A stretch of 64,000 nt of DNA. Origin: Elephas maximus indicus (taxonomy: Eukaryota; Chordata; Mammalia; Proboscidea; Elephantidae). A program made the translations under genes and the position numbers. Under the pieces are notes generated by a model that ran no database searches, was not told where the DNA came from, and saw only the letters and a program-made list of their open reading frames with translations. The stretch covers positions 30,773,866-30,837,865 of the forward strand of contig NC_064846.1 in NCBI RefSeq assembly GCF_024166365.1, written 5' to 3'. This document shows, piece after piece, positions 47,851 to 58,101 of the stretch (position 1 is the first letter of the stretch; the number at the start of each line of letters is the position of its first letter).

Positions 47851-48321
47851 ATTTAGTGCTATCATTTTGAAGTCTTTTTTTTGTGTTGACAGGTTCTTTT
47901 TCCCACTAGATTTTATGTGCTGAGTAGATTTTCTTTGCATATTGTCCTTTCCTCATATTTGTTGTTGTTGATTTTGTTTCTGCTGAGTCTGTGTTTTTCT
48001 CTTGTATTTTATTTTGATGAGTAGGATAGTTTGTCTCCTTTGTGGTTACCTTATTATTTACCCCTATTTTTCTAAATTTATAACTAACTTTTATTTCTTT
48101 GCATCGCTGTATCTTCCTTTCTATATGTAAGGTGTATGATTACATTTCTTAGTCCCTCTTTATTCTTTTAATATTGTCTTCTTTTATATAATTACATCGC
48201 CGTTACCATGTGTTGGTCTCTTTTTTTTTTAATCTTGCTTTGTATTTTTTTTGGATTTCCCTGTCTGGGTTGACTTCGGGTTGCTCTGCCCAGTGTTCTA
48301 GTCTTGGGTCGATACCTGATA

Positions 48322-49337
48322 TTATTGATTTTCTAACCAAAGTACTCCCTTTAGTATTTCTTGTAGTTTTGGTTTGGTTTTTACAAATTCCCTCAACTTG
48401 TGTTTATCTGGAAATGTCTTAATTTCACCTTCATATTTAAGAGACAGTTTTGATGGATATATGATTCTTGGCAAGCAATTTTTTCCTTCAATATTTATAA
48501 TATGTCATTCCATTGCCTTCTTGCCTGTATGGTTTCTGCCGATTATTCCGAGCTTATTCTTACTGGCTCTCCCTTGTAGGTGACTTTTCTTTTATCCCTC
48601 ACTGCTCTTATAATTGTCTCTTTATCTTTGGTTTTGGCAAGCTTGATTACAATATGTCTTGGTGACTTTCTTTTAAGATCTACCTTATGTGGAGTTCGAT
48701 GAGCATCTTGGATAGATATCTTCTCATCTTTCACAATATTAGGGAAGCTTTCTGCCAACAAATCATCAACAATTTTCTCTGTATTTTCTGTTATCCCTCC
48801 CTGTTCTGGTACTCCAGTCACTCATAGGTTATTTCCCTTGATAGAGTCCCACATGATTCTTAAGGTTTCTTCATTTTTAAAAATTCTTTTATCTGATTTT
48901 TCTTCAAATATATTAGTACCAAGTGATTTATCTTTGAGTTCAGAAATTCTAGCTTCTACTTGCTCAATTCTGCTCCTCTGACTTTCTACTGAGTTGTCTA
49001 ATTCTGTAATTTTATTGTTAATCTTCTGAATTTCTGATTGCTGTCTGTCTATGGATTTTTCCAGCTTATTAAACTTTTCATTATGTTCCGGAATAATCTT
49101 TCTGATTTCTTCAGTTGCTTTATTTGTGTGTTCCTGTGCTTGTTCTGTGTCTTGTCTCATTTCCTTCCTGATGTCTTGAAGGTTTCTGTATATTAAACTT
49201 TTATATTCTGCATCTGGTAATTCCAGGAATGCACTTTCATCTAAAAGATCCCTGGATTCTTTGTTTTGAAAGCCTGTTGAGGTGATCGTGGTCTGTTTCT
49301 TTCTGTGACTTGATATTGACTGTTGTCTCCGAGCCAT
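48322..49337 (-). pseudogene. L1 ORF1 (RNA-binding chaperone), broken
   Basis: The minus-strand ATG at 49335-49337 opens a frame of 171 codons that ends at TGA 48822-48824. The same frame resumes at once (GVPEQGGITENTEKI) and runs to TAA 48543-48545. Further text to about 48322 reads RIIYPSKLSLKYEGEIKTF, the ORF1 C-terminus, after a frame shift near 48490. Full length would be close to 338 residues, the usual size. The middle (about residues 55-150) is a heptad-rich coiled coil (KLEKSIDRQQSEIQ). The C-terminal half is the RNA-binding part. At the first stop the other L1 copy (63,572) has CAA. Confidence 0.92.
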
Positions 49338-50544
49338 TTATGTTATTGTATTAGTTTATGCTTGCTTACTGTGTCGTAGCTGCTTGCTTTGTTTTGTTTT
49401 GGTATACCCCTATGGGTTGCTTGAATGAGCTAGCTTGATTATTTTCGCCTTTGGAGCTCTGACCTCCTGTCCCCAGCTGGCTATAGCTGTTATTAGGTAT
49501 ATCAGTCTGGGAGTCCATTTGGTTTTCTTGTATGAATTCAGCTCAGGTTTCCAGATAGCTGATATCAAGTTTGTGGTACAAGCTCTGTCCTACAGTTTTA
49601 GAGGGGCAGGGGTGATTGGTGTATATAACAGCATCTGATTGTAGCAGGGGGTCATGCTCTGAACAAGGCAGGGGCCTGAGAACCGACCCCCAGGTGTCTC
49701 TAGAGCGTGCTGGTGGGTGGGCTTTGCAGAGGGACCATGGGCACCTAACGTTTTTGTAGTAAGGACTGGGAGGTACCAGTTATCCCTGGACCCCTGTCGC
49801 GGGTGGCTGGGAGACCCAAGTGGAGCCACCAGTCTTTAGGTCCCTGATGTGGGTAGGTGAGGACCTTGTTTAATAGGTAAAGCAATGTCAAACGTCAAAC
49901 ACCCACCTGTCGACCGCACCACTGAAATGGTTGGAGTTTGCCAACAAGGGCGTATTCTGCCAAAATAGGCCCACATAGGTCCATGCAGAAGGGAAAGGTG
50001 CTCAAGGTCCACAGATGGTTTATGTCTGGACAGGAGCCACTTCTGCCCTGAGCTCCCCCAGTTAATGGAGCTAGCAAATTATCTTTTCCCCCAGTTGCAA
50101 TTTTTTTCCTTCCCCAAGGCTGGGAGGATGGCTCCAGGTACTCGCAAGGGTCTATCTCAGGCCCAGGGATTCAGCCACTGAAACTGGCTTCGGGGTGCGG
50201 GGGAGGCATGGTAAAATATATGCAAGTACTTAGCTTTTGCAGAGAGCGCCCTTCTCCTCAGGTTCCGGAGGTGTGAGTGGGCTGTGTGGCTGGCTGCTTC
50301 TCCCTGAGGAAACTGCAGCCCAACACTAGTCCCAGTGGCCCACGATTCAGGTCTGGTAACTCCTCTCCACTTCTGAACAGTCTCTTCCTTCCCCTGCCCC
50401 TCAGTTCTTTGTCTAAGCTTGCCTTTGATGCTCAGGGCTCCCAGCTTGTCACAAATATACTCGTTTCACTTGTTTTTTCAGGTCTTTGTTGTAAAGAGGG
50501 CTGGACAGAAGTGTCTGTCTATTCTGCCATCTTGGCTCTGCCCC
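49338..50544 (-). promoter_or_regulatory. L1 5' UTR with YY1-type site
   Basis: This 1.2-kb leader is GC-richer than its surroundings. GCCAAGATGGC (50536-50526 on the minus strand) near the first base matches the YY1 site that directs initiation in human L1. It would act as an internal Pol II promoter. Short frames inside it are not genes. Confidence 0.75.
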
Positions 50545-50562
50545 TGGAATTCCCTTACTTTT

Positions 50563-50923
50563 AACCTGTGCCAATCTGTGTGCCTTTTTTTAAATCTGGC
50601 CCCGTACTCTAATCTTCTGGGCATTCTTTCTTACATCTAACCTCTGTACCCTCTCAGTATTTGTGCATTCTATGTTGTATCCTCTTGGACTAAAAATGGT
50701 AGGTTGATTGGTAGATGTTTAGTCATAATCCTTTACATCATCAACTAATTAGGAGGCCCTTTAAGAGGAAGAAAAGTTCTACTTCCCCTAGCCTCATCCT
50801 AGTTTCTTTAGTAACCCTCATTTTCCTTCTTCCTGTACAGATTAGCAGAGTATTTAGCACCTGGTAGCGCTTGGCTTCCTGAATTTCCACCCCTTTGCAG
50901 TATTTTTTTTCTTTTTTCTTCTT
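50563..50923. other. Intergenic DNA, nothing recognised
   Basis: I see no gene or assignable repeat between the L1 duplication and the next SINE. Confidence 0.5.
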
Positions 50924-51142
50924 TCCTGTTGTTGTTACTGTTGGTAGGGGTCATTGAGTCAATTTCAACTCATAGTGACCCCATGTGACAAAATAAGACT
51001 TCCCCATAGTGTTTTCTTGGCTGTTAATATTCATGGAAGCAGGTCACCACGTCTTTTTTTCCATGGAGCTGCTAAGTGAGTTGGAACTGCCAAACTTTCA
51101 ATTAGCGGCCGAGCACTTAACTGTTGAGCCACCGGGGCTCCT
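50924..51142 (-). repeat. AfroSINE, older long type
   Basis: The RTE-like end (TTGTTACTGTTGGTAGGGGT) and the GGCTGTTAATATTCATGG segment identify it. It ends at the head complement GAGCCACCGGGGCTCC. Confidence 0.83.
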
Positions 51143-51723
51143 TCATTTTTCCCTAGGTTCCACGTGTTCCAATTGTTCTGTTTTTTTTTTAACTTTCTCT
51201 TTCCTTTTTCCCCTACTCACTTCTCACCCTTCTCTCTCAAAACAAGGCTTTTTTAAAAAAAATAAAAAAGGACCTGAAGAAAAATTAAGAAATCAAAATT
51301 ACTTCAAAATAAAATGCATTTTTTTTTCATTAGTGAAGTACTACCTGTTCATTATACAGTGAAACCTGTGAGAGCCGGGACTGCCTTTTTTTTTCTGGGT
51401 ATTGTAAGTTTTCTGCCTTTGACAGGGTTCCGTCTTACCACTTTTCTGTGGCTCTCTGTTGGTGGAAAATATTTGCATTTTCCTTCTCTGACAGGTTTCT
51501 GCCTTACGCAGTGTTATGAGTATTTATTCTTTGTATATGTGCATCCTGTAGTTTTGATTTCTTTACTTATAAAATATGTAAACAAGGCTAGTGTGCTTTT
51601 GGTTGTACATATGTTAGGTGTATCATGTTAGGCGCCAAGTATGACTTTATATATGTCTTTATTTAGAGATTATGTATGGTTTAAGGAGATGTTTACAGGT
51701 GCCAAGTTGACAAGGAGCAGGCT
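51143..51723. other. Intergenic DNA, nothing recognised
   Basis: A 105-codon frame over 51314-51631 is hydrophobic because of T-rich DNA and shows no motif. I see nothing assignable. Confidence 0.45.
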
Positions 51724-52180
51724 GTGGTGATTCAGGTTGTGTGTCAACTTGGCTGGGCCATGATTCTCAGTGGTTTGCAGTTATGATGTAGTTTCGCAAT
51801 TATGTAATGATGTAATCATCTCCATGATGAGATCTGATATAATGTAATCACCTCCATGATGAGATCTGCTAGGAGCAGCCATCAGCTGAAAGGGAGTTTC
51901 CTTGGGAGTGTGGCCTGCATCCAATATATGTGGACTTCCTGGCAAAGCTCACTCGCTTTTGCCGTGCTCTGGATCCTGCATTTGGCTGGTCATCTTCTGA
52001 CCTTGATTCTTGGGACTTGAGCCAGCAGCCTGCCATCTGACTTGTCTATCTTGGATTCATTAGCCCCTGCAGCCATGTGAGTCAGGAGAAGCTTCCAGCC
52101 TGATGCCTGACTGCCTGGCCCAGGAACACGGGACTTTCCAGCCTTTACAACTGCATGAGCCATTTTCTTTATATATGTAT

Positions 52181-52212
<32 letters not shown>

Positions 52213-52377
52213 CTTTATATATGTATATATATATACACACACATGCATATATATATATAAAAAAATACACATGCATATATATATATATATATACACACGC
52301 ATATATATACACACACACACACACAGGCTTGCACTTCACTGGTTTTGCTTCTCTAGAGGACCCAGACTATGACACAC
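51724..52377 (+). repeat. ERVL-type solo LTR (MLT2-like), microsatellite inside
   Basis: It begins TGTGGTGATTCAGGTTGTGT, then GTCAACTTGGCTGGGC, and ends TCTCTAGAGGACCCAGACTA then TGACACA. This follows the start and end of MLT2-family LTRs as I remember them. The region before the end, where such LTRs have an AT-rich stretch, has expanded into a (TA)n(CA)n microsatellite. I found no second LTR or internal region. Confidence 0.6.
52172..52325. repeat. (TA)n/(TG)n/(CA)n microsatellite
   Basis: About 150 bases of alternating TA, TG and CA. The unit TTTTCTTTATATATGTAT occurs at 52163-52180 and again at 52208-52225, so part arose by a 45-bp tandem duplication. The hydrophobic Tyr/Ile frames here are an artefact of the repeat. 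Confidence 0.92.
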
Positions 52378-53160
52378 AAGTTCTGATTTTTGCAGGTTTT
52401 ACTGTATATAAGATTGGAAAGCACATAAAAGACAAATATTATAGATAGTTTTCCTACTGGTAATATCCTGGATTATTTCTTCCATATATTTAACATGGTT
52501 TTAAAAGCAACAAAATCACTTGAAGTCATATTCTGTCTATACAAACTTTACCTGGGAATGTGATGCTTTTTTCAAAGTAAAAATTATCACAATTGCTTCC
52601 TATTCTCTCAAGTGTGTATGTCCACAGCCATACTATTTCTCTTAGAGCATAAACTTGAGGACAGTATTTTTTTTTCATCTTAAATCAATTTTATACAGGA
52701 TTTAATCAAAATTCATGTATTATGTTTTATGTGGCTGAGAGAAGAAGGGGTAAGACTGTGAGTCATTTAATGCTTATTGTGTTTTCTAAACCAATTTCCA
52801 TATTATGTCAACATCATGCTGCAATTTTTAAAATATTAACAGATCTGTTTTAATAAAATAAATAGTAAAGTAGTTTTATTCTTTACATATAGATAAACTT
52901 TTTCTGTATGAGGCAATCTTTCAATATATGAGCTTTTTTAATAAAGATATATATATAGAGAGAGAGAGAGTGAGTTCAATAATAGCTATACAGGGTATTT
53001 GGGGATGGTTATTCACGGAGGTATGACAAAGGTTACTATAAGGTAAGCTAGAGATTTCATATTTACTCTGTACAGCTAACCTCTAAGTGACTAGAAGACT
53101 TTTAAAAGCAGAGTCTGTTCCTATCTCAGTGGTTAGCTGATGCATTAAAGGAAAACTTAT
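52378..53160. other. Intergenic DNA with a small (TA)n(GA)n run
   Basis: This is AT-rich sequence with GATATATATATAGAGAGAGA near 52946-52972. Nothing else is assignable. Confidence 0.5.
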
Positions 53161-53186
53161 TCCTCATCTCAGTTTAATGTCATCTT

Positions 53187-53618
53187 TTGGAGAAGTGTCC
53201 CTTATTTGACCCTGATATCAGAACTCTTCTATCAGAAGACCTAAATAGGGTTTGGGACATGATGATGGGCTCTTCATTTCAGCCACCAGTTTCCATGCCA
53301 CTTTGTCTTTTGACCTTAATCCTGTCTTCCAGCTTCTATATGTTTGGCTCAGTGGGTTGTCAGGCTTCATGCTCTCTTGCTCATATCCTTTTACAGATTT
53401 TTCTTTTCCTGAACAAAGCAATAATAAGAATAGTTCTGGGATTTTTGCCAGACATTGCTTCCAACTTCCACATAAATCAGAAAATATCTTTACCTTTGTT
53501 ATATCCCATGCTTTGGTATTCCTCTGAACACAGATTGCAATTTTGGATGTCTGCGGCATACTTAAAACTCATTTCTCAGGCTAAGGATATTTGGAAAGCT
53601 GATCTTCTGCTGCTCTGA
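53187..53618 (+). other. 143-codon open frame of unknown nature
   Basis: The frame has several hydrophobic stretches (for example LLTLILSSSFYMFGSVG) and no domain I recognise. A 113-codon frame runs on the opposite strand over 53218-53559. I see no evidence that either is translated, and the surroundings are repeat-rich and AT-rich. A processed pseudogene or unrecognised old repeat is as likely as chance. Confidence 0.2.
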
Positions 53619-53689
53619 ATAAAAGTAGTAGCTCCATGCCCAATATCACTAGAGGAATAGGTTAATGAAGGCTTACCAAACCAATAGAC

Positions 53690-54120
53690 AGGGGCCAACG
53701 TTTTAAAACTGCTTTCACCAGAGCCCCAGGACCAGATGAAAGTTTCAAGTTGGAAATTTTCAAGCACTTCTTTTTTTATTATAAACATTTTCTACTCCAC
53801 AACTTAACACTTAAAAAAAAATTCTTCCACTCCTAAATGACCTAATAGTTCCAATTTATTCTTGCTGTCTGGGAACTCATATTTTTACCACCTGTCACAT
53901 GATCTTCCAATATATATAGCTATATGGATCACGAAAAGAATGAAAACGGAGAGCTACCAACCAGTAAAACTGCCTAAATAAATCTAGAGATTATCCTTAC
54001 CCATCATCATGTTGGTTGTGAACACTGGGGACCTTGAAGGCAATTCACTCATTTGAACTTCAGAGAACTAATAGCCAATCAAGCTCCAGAGAGCATGTAA
54101 CTGTAAATATGTTTACTTAA
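53690..54120 (+). repeat. Possible ancient LINE ORF2 relic
   Basis: Broken translation gives RAPGPDE near 53725 and, further on, KRMKTESYQPVKLP near 53935. These resemble the KSPGPDG and SYRPISLL segments in the reverse transcriptase of L1-like LINEs, in the right order. The match is weak and the frame is lost. Confidence 0.3.
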
Positions 54121-54129
54121 CTATTATAA

Positions 54130-55956
54130 CCCCCATGCATCTGTCAGTTTGTCCTATTGTGGGGGCTTGTGTGTTGCTGTGATGATGGAAGCTATGCCAC
54201 AGGTATTCAAATACCAGCAGGGTCACCCATGGTGGACAGGTTTCCCCTGAGTTTCCAGACTAAGACAGACTAGGAAGAAGGACCCTGAGGTCTACTTCTG
54301 AAAAGAATTAGCCAGTGAAAACCTTATGAATAGCTAATGACTGAAGACCAGAAGAGTTGTGGAATGACATCAAGGACATCATGCCTGAAGAAAGCAAGAA
54401 GCCTTTAAAAAAGACAGGAGAGAAAGACAAGACCTAAATGGATGTCAGAAGAGGCCCCAAAACCTGCTTTACAACATCAAGCAACTAAAGCAAAAGGAAA
54501 AAAATGATGAAGTAAAAGAGTTGAACAGAAGATTTCAAAGGGCAGCTCCAGAACAAAGTAAAGTATTATGATGATATGTGCAAAGAGCTGGAGATAAAAA
54601 ATCAAAAGGGAAGAACACACTCAGCATTTCTCAAGCTGAAAGAACTGAAGAAAAAATTTAAGCCTCGAGTTGCAAAACTGAAGGTTTCTATGGGGAAAAT
54701 GTTAAACGACTCAGGAAGCATCAAAAGAAGATAGAAAGAATACACAGTCACCATACCAAAAAGAATTAGTTGACATTCAACCATTTCAGGAGGTAACATA
54801 TGATCAGAAACCCATGGTACTGAAGGAAGAAGTCCAAGCTGCTCTGAAGACAAAAAACAAGGATCTGGGAATTGACGGAATACCAACTGAAATGTTTCAA
54901 CAAACAGGTGCTGCTCTGGAAATGCTCACTCGTCTGTGTCAAGAAATTTGGAAGACAGCTACCTGGCTAACCGACTGGAAGAGATTCATATTTATGCCTA
55001 TTACCAACGGGATAGGTTATGGCTTAAAATCAGGAAGGGTATGCGTCAGGGTTGTATCCTTTCACCATACCTATTCAATCTGTACACTGAACAAATAATC
55101 CGAGAATTTGGACTATATGAAGAAAAATGGGGCATCAGGATTGGAGGAAAACTTGTTAACAACCTGCGTTATGCAGATAACACAACCTTGCTTGCTGAAA
55201 GTGAAGCGGACTTGAAGTACTTACTGATGAAGATCAAAGGCCAAAGCCTTCAGTATGGATTGCACCTCAACATAAAGAAAACAAAATCCTCGCAACTGGA
55301 CCAATAAGCAACATCATGATGAATGGAGAAAATATTGAGGTTGTCAAGGATTTCATTTTACTTAGATCCACAATCAACACCCATGGAAGCAGCAGTCAAG
55401 AAATCAAAAGACGCATTGTATTGGGCAAATCAGCTGCAAAAGATCTCTTTAAAGTGTTAAAGAGTAAAGATGTCACCTTGAAGACCAACGTGCACCTGAT
55501 CCAAGCCGTGGTATTTTCAATCGCCTCATAGGCATGTGAAAGCTGGACAATGAATAAGGAAGATCGAAGAGGAATTGACGGCTTTGAATTGTGGTGTTGG
55601 CGAAGAATATTGAACATACCATGGACTGCCCCCCAAAACGAACAAATCTGTCTTGGAAGAAGTACAACCAGGATGCTCCTTAGAAGCAAAGATGGGTGAC
55701 TATGTCTCACATACTTTGGACATGTTGTCAAGAGGGATATGTCCCTGCAGAAGGACGTCATGCTTGGTAAAATGGAGGGTCAGCAAAAAAAGAGGAAGAA
55801 CCCGAAGGAGATGGATTGACACAGTGCCTGCAACAATAGGTTCAAGCATAGCAAAGATTGTGAAGATAGTGCAGGACCCGGCAGTGTTTCGTTCTGTTGT
55901 GCACAGGGTCACTATGAGTTGGAACTGACTAGATGGCACCTAACAACAACAACAAC
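54130..55956 (+). mobile_element. RTE-G: RTE with two internal deletions
   Basis: The copy keeps the RTE 5' leader (CCCCCATGCATCTGTCAG) and the 3' end (GGCACCTAACAACAACAACA). Near 54334 about 1.0 kb is missing, which removes the whole endonuclease. Near 55008 about 0.37 kb is missing, which removes reverse transcriptase motif A. The GMRQGCILSP motif near 55040 remains; the catalytic YADD has become YADN near 55170. It cannot be autonomous. Confidence 0.88.
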
Positions 55957-55969
55957 CATTGTAAGAGTA

Positions 55970-56267
55970 GTGGCAGGTTTTGGCAGAGCTTTCAGAGTAA
56001 GAAAGAGTAGGAAGAGGGGCCTGATGACATACTTCAGAAAATTAGCCAATGAAAACCCTGTGGATTACAACAGAATATTGTCCCATATAGTGCTGGAAGG
56101 TGAGCCCCTATGTTGGAAGGCAGTCAAAATACACAGTGGTCACAACCATGAGCTTGAGCATACCAATAACTATGAAGATGGGACAGGACTAGACAACATT
56201 TCGTATTGTTGTGTATGGATTCTCCATAAGTTGGGGCCGACTGAATGGCAACTAACAACAAGAAGGA
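55970..56267 (+). mobile_element. 300-bp RTE-derived element: 5' leader fused to 3' end
   Basis: Positions 55970-56128 follow the RTE leader (RTE-C about 4838-5001), for example TTAGCCAATGAAAACCCTGT. Positions 56129-56267 follow the RTE 3' end (RTE-C about 7837-7966), ending TGGCAACTAACAACAAG. About 2.8 kb between them is absent. It would be a non-autonomous copy and looks older than RTE-G, which lies directly before it. Confidence 0.8.
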
Positions 56268-57599
56268 TTCTGGATATATGATATGGGAACACTTACCTAG
56301 ATGTTTAGTATATCAAATTGTCCCAAACAACAAACAATATTTGGAAGTAGATGACATTTGTTTTTGTTATTTCCTACCTAGATGCCTGGTTACCTTCATG
56401 CTACCAAGTACACTTTTTCTAAGAGTATTCATTTGCCAAATATGCTAAAAGTCAAAGAAAACAGTTCCTCATCTGAAATATTTGCACTTACCGTTTCTTG
56501 GTAATATAAGGCATGCATCACTTCTTTCAGTCCCCATTGCTGGGATGAGTCAGGGTGAACCTGCTGTTCCTGCAACTAAGTAAAGGGAACAGTTGCACCA
56601 AGGAGCTTATTATACTCAATTCTCCACTCTCTATGGGCATTAAACAGTCCATTCATAACCTCTGTAACTGGTATATTATTCAATAACTCGTTCTCTTTCC
56701 ATTTTGCAGTTATTGTCTATTTATAATGGCATTGGATTTTAGCTCTATTTAAAAAAATAACACTTTGAAAATTTAATAGTAACTAGTACAGTGGCCTGAC
56801 ATTGCACATTGTATCATATTACAGCTGAAAATTATATTTCATATATAAAAAACTATATTCGATGGAATCTTTTGTTGTCTCAAACAATATTCTTTATACA
56901 TTTAAAGTAATTTTTTCTTTTACTCATAAATGAAGGCCCACGCTCTTGTATACTGTTTTCTTTCCAGACCCAAGTGTGTTTAAATCCTATCTGCATTTTT
57001 TTTTTGTTCACAAAACAAGGCTACAAAGTAGTTATATGAAAATTAATACATGATTCTTATAAACAGGCTTCTCAAATTCTGAAATTCAGAAATATTATTT
57101 CCAAGATATTTCTCTTTTCAAATTTACCTTATATACAAATAATGTGCCCTCACACATAGCTCTGAAGGTGCAAATAACTAATGTTTTTATTAACCAGATT
57201 AACCAGAACCAGATTTTTAGTCCATGTCTCATACTACCCTCACAAGTAGTCCATGAAAACAAGCAGGCTTTCTAATTACCCAGCTTTTAAATTTGCATAT
57301 TAGCCATGCAAATATTCTTTTATACAGGTTGAACTAAGACTACTATCCACCAAACTGAGGTACAATGCTATTTCTCACACACACAGACAACACACACACA
57401 CACCCCATATTTATTCTCTGTTCCCAAAACATAAAATTGGCAATGATTGAGTTAAAATCATTATGAATATTTGAATTTAAAATAAAACTTCTTAAAATGG
57501 ACAACTTATTCAAAAATCTTTAAACCACTTTTAAAAATCTTACTTGTAACAAGAGTGTACTGAGTGACCTTTATTACAGAAATCCCAACACTAATGACA
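56268..57599. other. Intergenic DNA, nothing recognised
   Basis: This AT-rich stretch has a short (CA)n run near 57378-57404. Nothing else is assignable. Confidence 0.5.
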
Positions 57600-57850
57600 A
57601 TAATAATAGGTAATATCTATTGAATATTTATTATTTATCAAGCATGCTAAGGGCCTTACAATTATCTCCTAAGTTCTACCTCACAATAATCCTATGAAGT
57701 AGGTATTCCATTTTACAAGTGAAGAAATCGAGGCATAGAAAGGTTAACTTGTCCAACAGAACATAACTAATAAGTGGTAGAGCCAAGTTTTGAACCTGCC
57801 ATTCTGACTCCAGAACTTGTATTCTTAGCCATTATGCTATGTTGTCACTA
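57600..57850 (-). repeat. MIR SINE relic
   Basis: TTTTACAAGTGAAGAAATCG, then TAGAAAGGTTAACTTGTCC and AAGTGGTAGAGCC, in this order, is MIR read from its complement. Confidence 0.8.
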
Positions 57851-57879
57851 GTATAACAGTTTTTGTTTGATGAAAGTCT

Positions 57880-57985
57880 GTGTTACAACAGCACTCTACA
57901 CTGATCCTGTCCATAGTGTTCCCTGCTCTCTTTGCCAGTGTCTAGCACTGTCTCTGGTACACGGTAAGAACTCAATAAAAATTTT
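57880..57985 (+). repeat. L2/MIR 3'-end-like relic
   Basis: GTCTAGCACTGTCTCTGGTA, then GTAAGAACTCAATAAAAATT and TGAACAAATAAA, fit the end of these repeats. Confidence 0.5.
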
Positions 57986-58101
57986 CAGATGAACAAATAA
58001 AAACAGCAAGCATTCATTCACAGTTTTAGATCTCTGAAGGCAACTGATCATTTCTAATATACTTTGCCAAAAATGTTTGGCTTTGGCCATAAACAAATTG
58101 C

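Larger units (their letters stand above)
43054..50544 (-). mobile_element. Full-length L1, minus strand
   Basis: The element runs from GGGGCAGAGCCAAGATGGC (50544 downward) through a 1.2-kb 5' UTR, ORF1, a spacer, ORF2 and a 0.9-kb 3' UTR to a poly(A), seen as T at 43050-43058. A perfect 18-bp duplication, TGGAATTCCCTTACTTTT, lies at 43036-43053 and 50545-50562. Total length is about 7.5 kb. Both ORFs carry several stops and shifts, so it cannot be active now. It is much better kept than the ancient L1 at 13-17 kb. Its 3' UTR matches the copies at 3830, 8427, 25797 and 59666. Confidence 0.95.

Noticed and set aside
52060..52448. Tyr/Ile-rich frames that look like membrane peptides
   Set aside because: They are translations of a TA/CA microsatellite.
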